From Streptomyces sp. TG1A-8 (GTDB taxonomy: Bacteria > Actinomycetota > Actinomycetes > Streptomycetales > Streptomycetaceae): 64,000 bases of DNA. The notes beneath the pieces are model-generated. The model was not told the origin of the DNA. It saw only the letters and a program-made list of their open reading frames with translations, and ran no database searches. Positions 58,147-64,000 of the stretch are shown here, one piece after another. The stretch is taken from contig NZ_JASTLB010000001.1 of NCBI RefSeq assembly GCF_030499535.1, forward strand, positions 4,960,001 to 5,024,000, given 5' to 3'. Position numbers and translations under genes: made by a program. Position 1 is the first letter of the stretch, and every line of letters starts with the position of its first letter.

Positions 58147-59403
58147 CTAGTTCGTTACAAGCCGTGCCAAGGGCGCTTGTTGCAGGGGTACGGGGCGGGT
58201 CGCGGCGGGCTCCGGCGGGCCGGGCCGCACCGCCGGCCGGGGCCCCTCGGGCACCCCGGCGGGCGTCCCGTCCGGAACCGTACCGCCCGCCCCCGCGTTC
58301 GCCGTCCGCACCGCTCTCCCCGCTCCCCCCGGGCGCGGGTCCGCCGCCCCGAGCTGATCCGCCGCCAGTTCCGCCATCCCGCACGGCACCTCCCGGGTCG
58401 CGTACGGCAGCCGCAGCACCCCCCGGGGCGTCCACAGCCCCGACCCCGTCAACCACCCCTCGGGCGCCGGGAGATGACGCACCCGACGCTCGGCCGGCCG
58501 CCAGATGCCGACCCAGCTGCCGAACGGGCCGTCGACGCGCAGCGCCACCGCGCAGTTCTCCGGCGTCAGCACCTGTCCCGGCTGGATCGCGAACGGCGTC
58601 ACCACGCAGTCCGCGAGCCGCAGGCACTCCGGGAAGCGCACCGGAAGCGTGCTGCCCAGGACCCCCCAGCCCAGGCGCTCCCGACCCGGGCAGGGCGCGT
58701 CCGAGGAGACCAGCAGCAGCCCGCTGTCGAGGTCGGCCAGCAGCAGCCGGTCGTCACTGCCGGCCGCGATCTGCAGCAGGGGCGAGACCTCCCCGCCGCG
58801 TCCCAGGTCCACCACGACCGTCTTGGTCCGCCCGTCCAGCTCCCGGTCCACCGCCAGCATCCGTCCCGCGCGCTCCAACCACACCCCTCCCGAGCAGCGC
58901 CCCGGCACCTCGGCGAGCCGCTCGGGACCGAAGGCGCCGCCCGCCACCCGCCACACCGCCGTGGAGCGCGGGCCGACGGCGAGGGCGTACGCGTGCGCGC
59001 CGTCCGGCGCCGGCGGCAGCAGCGTCAGCCGGGTGCCGGGCCCGGGGCACTCCACCGCGCCCAGCGGCAGTTCACCGGTGCCGGGCCCGGTCGGGTAGAG
59101 CAGGCCGAAGGTGTGCCGGTGCCCCACCGGCCGGTGGACCAGCACCCGTCCGTCGCCCAGGGGCTGCACCTGCGTGCCGGGCTCCTCCGGCTGGTTGCCG
59201 GGCAGCGGCACCGCGTACGGCTCCGGCCCGTCCAGCGTCCAGCGCTCCGGGAACCACGCGTCGCGCTCGCCGTCCAGCGCGAGCCGGGCCGCGTACGCGC
59301 CGTCCGCCGTGATGGCGCATCCCGGTCGCGGCGCACCGCCGTCCGCCCCCGCCGGCGGGTCGATCGCGCGGGCCGTCGTCGTTTCGGTCGCACAAGCCGT
59401 CAT
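58147..59403 (-). CDS. Conserved protein of unknown function, possibly beta-propeller
   Basis: A 418-residue soluble protein from ATG 59403, where GGAGG stands at good spacing. The body (about 25-340) has recurrent short beta-strand motifs with G-x-L/V and Trp (W-T-L-D-G-P-E-P-Y-A-V-P-L-P; L-L-L-V-S-S-D-A-P; W-V-G-I-W-R-P-A-E-R), suggesting a WD-like or seven-bladed propeller. No catalytic residues stand out. The C-terminal 60 residues are Pro/Ala/Gly-rich. It is divergent from the Nif3-like gene. I do not recognise the family. Confidence 0.7.
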   Translation of the reverse strand: MTACATETTTARAIDPPAGADGGAPRPGCAITADGAYAARLALDGERDAWFPERWTLDGPEPYAVPLPGNQPEEPGTQVQPLGDGRVLVHRPVGHRHTFGLLYPTGPGTGELPLGAVECPGPGTRLTLLPPAPDGAHAYALAVGPRSTAVWRVAGGAFGPERLAEVPGRCSGGVWLERAGRMLAVDRELDGRTKTVVVDLGRGGEVSPLLQIAAGSDDRLLLADLDSGLLLVSSDAPCPGRERLGWGVLGSTLPVRFPECLRLADCVVTPFAIQPGQVLTPENCAVALRVDGPFGSWVGIWRPAERRVRHLPAPEGWLTGSGLWTPRGVLRLPYATREVPCGMAELAADQLGAADPRPGGAGRAVRTANAGAGGTVPDGTPAGVPEGPRPAVRPGPPEPAATRPVPLQQAPLARLVTN

Positions 59404-59590
59404 CGTGCGGTCACCTCCGGCGACGAAGCTAGTTTTCGCACGCACGGGCGGGGGAGCGGTGGAGGCCCGCTTCACACGTACGGGTGGCGCGGAAGCGGTT
59501 CCGCCGGGGGCGCGGGGCGCGCTGTGCCGGGCGGGCCCGGTCCGGCGGACGCGGTACGGCCCCGCAGAACGGCCAGGTAGCCTTTTCCCC

Positions 59591-60430
59591 GTGCCCCGTC
59601 TGTCTGAAGTCATCGCCGCACTGGAGAACCTGTGGCCCGCCGAGCGGGCCGAGTCCTGGGACGCGGTCGGCACCGTCGTGGGCGATCCCGGCCAGGAGGT
59701 CACCCGGGTCCTGTTCGCCGTCGACCCCGTGCGGGAGACCGTCGAGGAGGCCGTACGGCTCGGCGCCGACCTGCTGGTCACCCACCACCCGCTCTACCTG
59801 CGCGGGACGACCACGGTCGCGGCCTCCACCTCCAAGGGCCGCATCGTGCACACCCTCATCAAGAACGACATCGCCCTGCACGTGGCCCACACCAACGCCG
59901 ACACGGCCGATCCGGGAGTGAGCGACGCGCTGGCCGGTGCGCTGGACCTGCGCGTCGTGGGGCCGCTCGTGCCGGACCCCGCCGATCCCGCGGGCCGCCG
60001 GGGCCTGGGCCGCGTCTGCGCGCTCGACCACCCGCTGACCGTCCGCGAACTGGCCGCCCGCGCCGCCGAACGGCTGCCCGCCACCGCGCAGGGCGTCCGG
60101 GTGGCGGGCGACCCCGACGCCGTCGTCCGCACGATCGCGGTCAGCGGCGGCTCCGGCGACAGCCTCTTCGACCAGGTCCGCGCGGCCGGCGTCGACGCCT
60201 TCCTCACCGCCGACCTGCGCCACCACCCGGCCTCGGAGGCCGTCGCGCACAGTCCTCTCGCGCTGCTCGACGCGGCGCACTGGGCCACCGAGTGGCCCTG
60301 GTGCGAGCTGGCCGCGAGCCAGCTCGACGAGATCTCCGACCGCCACGGCTGGGACCTCAGGGTCCACGTCTCCAGGGCGGTCACCGACCCCTGGACCGCC
60401 CACGCGGCGTCCTCCGTCACCACTAGCTAA
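59591..60430 (+). CDS. Nif3-like (GTP cyclohydrolase I type 2 homologue) dinuclear-metal protein
   Basis: A 279-residue protein from GTG 59591. Key Nif3/YbgI features: the start L-S-E-V-I-A-A-L-E-N-L-W-P, D-L-L-V-T-H-H-P-L near residue 58 (two His for the metal site), H-T-N-A-D near 101 (metal Asp), and A-H-W-A-T-E-W-P-W near 232 with His and Glu of the second ligand set. It forms hexamers with a two-metal site. The substrate is uncertain, and the GTP cyclohydrolase name is only historical. It shares its operon with the zinc-ribbon and RNase H genes downstream. Confidence 0.9.
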   Translation: MPRLSEVIAALENLWPAERAESWDAVGTVVGDPGQEVTRVLFAVDPVRETVEEAVRLGADLLVTHHPLYLRGTTTVAASTSKGRIVHTLIKNDIALHVAHTNADTADPGVSDALAGALDLRVVGPLVPDPADPAGRRGLGRVCALDHPLTVRELAARAAERLPATAQGVRVAGDPDAVVRTIAVSGGSGDSLFDQVRAAGVDAFLTADLRHHPASEAVAHSPLALLDAAHWATEWPWCELAASQLDEISDRHGWDLRVHVSRAVTDPWTAHAASSVTTS

Positions 60431-60443
60431 TGGGAGCCCCCAA

Positions 60444-61187
60444 CTGAACGCCGCGCCCGCCGACCAGATCCGACTCCTCGACGTCCAGGCCCTCGACGTC
60501 CGCCTGCAGCAGCTCGCGCACAAGCGCAGGTCGCTGCCCGAGCACGCCGAGATCGACTCGCTCACCAAGGACCTCACCCAGCTGCGCGACCTGCTCGTGG
60601 CCGCGCAGACCGAGGAGGGCGACTGCGCCCGCGAGCAGACCAAGGCCGAGCAGGACGTGGACCAGGTGCGCCGGCGTGCCACCCGCGACCAGCAGCGCCT
60701 GGACTCCGGCGCGGTCACCTCGCCCAAGGACCTGGCCAACCTCCAGCACGAGATCGTCTCCCTCGCCAAGCGGCAGGGCGACCTGGAGGACGTCGTCCTG
60801 GAGGTCATGGAACGCCGCGAGGCCGCCCAGGAGCGGGTCGGCGAACTGACCGGGCGGGTCGCCTCCGTCCAGGCGAAGATCGACGACGCGACCGGCCGCC
60901 GCGACGCCGCGTTCGGGGAGATCGACGCCGAGGCCGCCTCGGTCACCAGGGAGCGCGAGGTCATCGCCGCCTCGGTCCCCGCCGACCTGCTCAAGCTGTA
61001 CGACAAGCTGCGCGAGCAGCAGGGCGGGGTCGGCGCGGCCAAGCTGTACCAGCGCACCTGCCAGGGCTGCCGCCAGGAGCTGGCGATCACCGAGCTGAAC
61101 GAGGTCCGCGCCGCCGCGCCCGGCACGGTGCTGCGCTGCGAGAACTGCCGCCGGATCCTGGTGCGCACCGCCGAATCGGGTCTGTGA
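60444..61187 (+). CDS. Zinc-ribbon coiled-coil protein (CT398-like), probable CTG start
   Basis: A 247-residue protein. The conserved N-terminus (A-P-A-D-Q-I-R-L-L-D-V-Q) begins right after CTG 60444; no ATG, GTG or TTG gives it, and GGGAG lies seven bases upstream, so CTG is the likely initiator. Long antiparallel coiled coils fill residues 20-190 (E-H-A-E-I-D-S-L-T-K-D-L ... E-V-M-E-R-R-E-A-A-Q-E-R). A C-terminal C4 zinc ribbon (C-Q-G-C and C-E-N-C) follows. The family is thought to bind RNA. It is between Nif3-like and RNase H in one operon. Confidence 0.85.
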   Translation: MNAAPADQIRLLDVQALDVRLQQLAHKRRSLPEHAEIDSLTKDLTQLRDLLVAAQTEEGDCAREQTKAEQDVDQVRRRATRDQQRLDSGAVTSPKDLANLQHEIVSLAKRQGDLEDVVLEVMERREAAQERVGELTGRVASVQAKIDDATGRRDAAFGEIDAEAASVTREREVIAASVPADLLKLYDKLREQQGGVGAAKLYQRTCQGCRQELAITELNEVRAAAPGTVLRCENCRRILVRTAESGL

Positions 61188-61199
61188 GGGGCTGACGCG

Positions 61200-62762
61200 G
61201 TGCGGGAGTTCATCGTCGAGGCCGACGGCGGGTCACGGGGCAACCCGGGGCCCGCGGGCTACGGCGCCGTGGTGAGCGACGCGGCGACGGGGGAGACGCT
61301 GACCGAGGCGGCCGAGTACATCGGCGTCGCCACGAACAACGTGGCCGAGTACCGGGGCCTGCTGGCCGGCCTGCGCGCGGCCCGGGACCTGGACCCGTCC
61401 GCCCGGGTCCACGTCCGGATGGACTCCAAACTGGTCGTCGAGCAGATGTCGGGCCGCTGGAAGGTCAAGCACCCCGCCATGAAACCGCTGGCGGCCGAGG
61501 CCGGCCGTGTCTTCGCCCCCGGCCGGGTCACCTACGAGTGGATCCCGCGCGAGCGCAACAGACACGCCGACCGCCTGGCCAACGAGGCGATGGACGCGGG
61601 CGCCGAGGGCCGTCAGTGGTCCCCGGCCGCGTCTCCTGCGTCTCCCGCCTCCCGCGCTCCCCTCGCCGCCCCGGAGGAACCGGCCCGGCCCGGTGACGCC
61701 ACGGCGGGCGCGGCCCGGGCCCGGGCCGCGCTACGGGCGGCGGCCCCGGCCGACGGGCCCGGGCCGGTTGCGGCGGCGGGCGCGGAAGAAGCTGCCGGGA
61801 CCGGTGGGGCGGACGGAACCGCCGGGGCCGATGGGGCGCGCAGAGCTGCCGGGGCCGATGGGGCGCGCGGAGCTGCCGGGACCAACGGAGCTGCCGGGAC
61901 CGGTGGGGCGGACGGAGCTGCCGGGACCGGTGGGGCTTCCAGGACCGACGGACTCGCTGTGACCGACGGAGTCGCCGGGACCGACGGGGCTGCCGGGGCG
62001 GGCCTCCCCGCCGCGGAGCACGGGACGGCCGCCCCGGCCCGGCAGCACGAGCCGTCCACCCTCCGGCGGCGGGAGCCGGCCGGCCCGGCCGGTCACCGTG
62101 TCTCCACCCCCGGCTGGAGTGCCGCTCCCGATCTCGGGGCGCCCGCCACCTTCGTCCTCCTCCGGCACGGCGAAACCCCCCTCACCCCCCAGAAGCGCTT
62201 CTCCGGCAGCGGTGGCGGCGACCCCTCCCTGTCCGACACCGGCCGCGAGCAGGCCCGGCGCGTCGCCGCCGCCCTCGCCCGGCGCGGCACCGTCCAGGCG
62301 ATCGTCGCCTCCCCGCTCGCCCGGACCCGCGAGACCGCCGGCATCGTCGCCGCCCGCCTCGGCCTGGACGTCGAGGTGGAGGAGGGGCTGCGCGAGACGG
62401 ACTTCGGCGCCTGGGAGGGCCTCACCTTCGGGGAGGCGCGCGAGCGCCACCCGGACGACCTGGACGCCTGGCTCGCCGACCCGGAGGCCCGCCCCACCGG
62501 TGGTGGCGAGAGCTTCGCGCAGACCGCCGTCCGGATCGAGGCCACCCGCAGGAAGCTGGTCGCGGCCCACGCCGGCCGCACCGTCCTGCTCGTCACGCAC
62601 GTCACGCCGATCAAGACCTTCGTCCGCCTCGCCCTCGGCGCCCCGCCCGCCTCCCTGTTCCGCATGGAACTGTCCGCCGCCTCGCTCTCGGCGGTGGCGT
62701 ACTACGCGGACGGCAACGCGAGCGTGCGGCTGTTCAACGACACGTCCCACCTGCGTTCCTGA
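61200..62762 (+). CDS. Bifunctional RNase HI/acid phosphatase
   Basis: A 520-residue fusion. Residues 1-135 form RNase HI: D-G-G-S (9-12), N-N-V-A-E-Y with Glu50, Asp75 in R-M-D-S, His122 and Asp124 in N-R-H-A-D. A long low-complexity Ala/Gly/Asp linker (about 140-300) follows. The C-terminal histidine phosphatase has R-H-G (322-324) and T-H (His467). The same fusion, S. coelicolor SCO2299, was shown to have both activities; the phosphatase half resembles CobC. It removes RNA from RNA/DNA hybrids and probably dephosphorylates a cobamide precursor. The linker varies in length in this group. Confidence 0.93.
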   Translation: MREFIVEADGGSRGNPGPAGYGAVVSDAATGETLTEAAEYIGVATNNVAEYRGLLAGLRAARDLDPSARVHVRMDSKLVVEQMSGRWKVKHPAMKPLAAEAGRVFAPGRVTYEWIPRERNRHADRLANEAMDAGAEGRQWSPAASPASPASRAPLAAPEEPARPGDATAGAARARAALRAAAPADGPGPVAAAGAEEAAGTGGADGTAGADGARRAAGADGARGAAGTNGAAGTGGADGAAGTGGASRTDGLAVTDGVAGTDGAAGAGLPAAEHGTAAPARQHEPSTLRRREPAGPAGHRVSTPGWSAAPDLGAPATFVLLRHGETPLTPQKRFSGSGGGDPSLSDTGREQARRVAAALARRGTVQAIVASPLARTRETAGIVAARLGLDVEVEEGLRETDFGAWEGLTFGEARERHPDDLDAWLADPEARPTGGGESFAQTAVRIEATRRKLVAAHAGRTVLLVTHVTPIKTFVRLALGAPPASLFRMELSAASLSAVAYYADGNASVRLFNDTSHLRS

Positions 62763-63483
62763 GTCCGGCGGCGGCCCGCGCCAGCTCCTCGACGCGGGCC
62801 CAGTCCCCGGCGGCCACCGCCTCCGCCGGGACCATCCAGCTCCCGCCCACGCAGCCGACGTTGGGCAGGGCCAGGTACTCCGGCGCGTCGGCCGGGCCGA
62901 TGCCGCCCGTCGGGCAGAAGCGCGCCTGGGGCAGCGGGCCGGCCAGGGACTCCAGGAACGCGGTGCCGCCCGCCGCCCGCGCCGGGAAGAACTTCATCTC
63001 CCGCACCCCGCGCTCCAGCAGCGCCATCACCTCCGAGGCCGTGGAGACCCCCGGCAGGAACGGCACCCCGGACGCCCGCATGGCGGCCAGCAGCGGGTCG
63101 GTCCAGCCGGGACTGACCAGGAACCGCGCCCCGGCCGCCACGCACTCGCCGGCCTGCCCGGGGGTGAGGACCGTGCCCGCCCCGACCACCGCCTCCGGCA
63201 CCTCGGCGGCGATCGCGCGGATCGCGTCCGGGGCGGCCGGCGTCCGCAGGGTCACCTCGATCGCGGGCAGCCCGCCGGCCACCAGCGCCCGCGCCAGCGG
63301 TACGGCGTCGGCGACGTCCGGCACGACCAGCACGGGCACGACGGGCGCGAGGCCCAGCACGGAGGCGACGGCGGCGGGAGGGGCGGCCGAGGACGGGGAG
63401 CCGGCCGGGGGGACGGGCGGGGGGCCGGAGTCGGCCGGGGAGGCGGGCGGCGGCGGGGTCATGCCCTCATCGTGCCGACCCAC
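62734..63483 (-). CDS. eda: 2-keto-3-deoxy-6-phosphogluconate (KDPG) aldolase
   Basis: A 249-residue class I aldolase. The TIM barrel has A-I-E-V-T-L-R-T near residue 74 (Glu), V-G-A-G-T-V-L near 101, R-E-M-K-F-F-P-A with the Schiff-base Lys near 164, and P-T-G-G-I-G near 190. It cleaves KDPG to pyruvate and glyceraldehyde-3-phosphate in the Entner-Doudoroff or hexuronate routes. GTG 63483 (GGAGAG upstream) is taken as start; ATG 63462 is also possible, and the first ~40 residues are Pro/Ala-rich. Its 3' end overlaps the RNase H gene by 29 bases. Confidence 0.88.
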   Translation of the reverse strand: MGRHDEGMTPPPPASPADSGPPPVPPAGSPSSAAPPAAVASVLGLAPVVPVLVVPDVADAVPLARALVAGGLPAIEVTLRTPAAPDAIRAIAAEVPEAVVGAGTVLTPGQAGECVAAGARFLVSPGWTDPLLAAMRASGVPFLPGVSTASEVMALLERGVREMKFFPARAAGGTAFLESLAGPLPQARFCPTGGIGPADAPEYLALPNVGCVGGSWMVPAEAVAAGDWARVEELARAAAGLRNAGGTCR

Positions 63484-63534
63484 CGCACTCTCCGCAAAGA
63501 TCGTTGCACATGCTGCAACAACCGCCGGGCGGTC

Positions 63535-64000
63535 TCAGTGGACCTCCTCCACCAGCACGTCCAGCGACCACGGCCTCCCCGCCCGGCCCGGAGCCTCCGC
63601 CTCCACCGCGTACCCGAGGTCCCGCAGCGCCTCCACCAGCCCGGTCGGGTCCTCCGGCACGGTCCCGGCCGTCAGCAGGGAGCGCACGATCCGGCCCTTC
63701 GTCGCCTTGTTGAAGTGGCTGACGACCTTCCGCGTCGGCGCGTGCAGCACCCGCACCGTCGCCGTCCGCCCGGCGACCTCGCCCGTCGGCTTCCAGGCCG
63801 CCGCGTAGGCCGAGGAGCGCAGGTCCAGGACCAGGCCGTCACCGGCCGCCTCGGGCAGCACCCGTGCCATCGGGGCCCGCCAGTGCCCGGCCAGCGCGCC
63901 GAGCCCGGGCAGCCGCACGCCCATCGAGCAGCGGTAGGAGGGGATCCGGTCGGTCACCCGCACCGCGCCCCACAGCCCGGAGAAGACCAGCAGCGAGCGC
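63535..64000 (-). CDS. yaaA: YaaA/UPF0246-family peroxide-stress protein (5' truncated by window)
   Basis: 155 codons are visible, and the frame is open at base 64000, so the N-terminus lies outside. The family signature is clear: F-S-G-L-W-G-A-V-R, Y-R-C-S-M-G-V-R-L, W-K-P-T, and V-V-S-H-F-N-K-A-T-K-G, a basic DNA-binding-like segment. YaaA lowers intracellular iron and limits DNA damage after peroxide stress, and has a DNA-binding helix-hairpin-helix-like fold. Its stop lies 51 bases from the start of the aldolase gene on the same strand. Confidence 0.87.
   Translation of the reverse strand, partial: RSLLVFSGLWGAVRVTDRIPSYRCSMGVRLPGLGALAGHWRAPMARVLPEAAGDGLVLDLRSSAYAAAWKPTGEVAGRTATVRVLHAPTRKVVSHFNKATKGRIVRSLLTAGTVPEDPTGLVEALRDLGYAVEAEAPGRAGRPWSLDVLVEEVH

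Overview
The window is a high-GC actinobacterial chromosome segment, almost certainly Streptomyces. Coding frames are nearly saturated with G/C at third positions. GTG and TTG starts are common. The gene families are typical of the genus: an RNase HI/acid phosphatase fusion of the S. coelicolor SCO2299 type, DUF4383, DUF5336, MAB_1171c and many Sec-exported small proteins. No integrase, transposase, phage structural gene, CRISPR array or replication origin was seen.

Layout. (1) 0-7.5 kb: a Ter (tellurium/stress) neighbourhood with a DUF475/TerC-like membrane protein, two TerD-family proteins, and a translationally coupled citrate-lyase-like / fused phosphoribosyltransferase / HAD operon that matches the predicted nucleoside-like-metabolite module of Ter systems. 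(2) 7.6-15 kb: a FmdB zinc ribbon, a class A penicillin-binding protein whose transpeptidase domain lacks the SxxK lysine, a secreted deacetylase-like protein, a secreted amidase-domain protein, a DUF4383 protein and a membrane coiled-coil protein. (3) 15.2-20 kb: tRNA-Val(UAC), two frameshifted genes (DUF2277, DedA), DoxX, a secreted HNH nuclease, and a yybP-ykoY manganese riboswitch ahead of a GDT1/TMEM165 transporter. (4) 20-29 kb: an MFS exporter fused to a MarR-like domain, two paralogous small proteins, DUF1992, FHA and O-methyltransferase genes, a transporter remnant, a GT87/PAP2 fusion and a secreted transglycosylase. (5) 29.9-34 kb: a tightly coupled cassette of HTH regulator, IrrE-like metallopeptidase, MAB_1171c membrane protein and FAD oxidoreductase. 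(6) 34.4-37.6 kb: a glycosyltransferase, methyltransferase and prenyltransferase-like operon. (7) 37.6-45.5 kb: membrane and cell-wall proteins, two divergent MFS exporters and a NarL-type response regulator.

(8) 45.5-53.8 kb is the most unusual part. A lone condensation-domain enzyme is followed by nine short secreted-protein genes belonging to a few repeated families, including a fresh tandem duplication, and by a broken AbfB-domain gene. This block sits between the response regulator (44.9-45.5 kb) and an ABC transporter/sensor-kinase operon (53.8-56.7 kb). Such a regulator would normally be adjacent to that kinase, so the block looks like an insertion or expansion of surface-protein genes inside an ABC-kinase-regulator locus. 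(9) 56.8-64 kb returns to conserved genes: a MaoC hydratase, a small peptide, an unknown protein, a Nif3-like protein, a zinc-ribbon coiled-coil protein with a probable CTG start, RNase HI/phosphatase, KDPG aldolase and YaaA (cut by the window end).

Limits: everything comes from reading the sequence. Family names come from motif and architecture recognition, not from searches. Three genes need four single-base frameshift corrections in all; these may be real decay or assembly indels.
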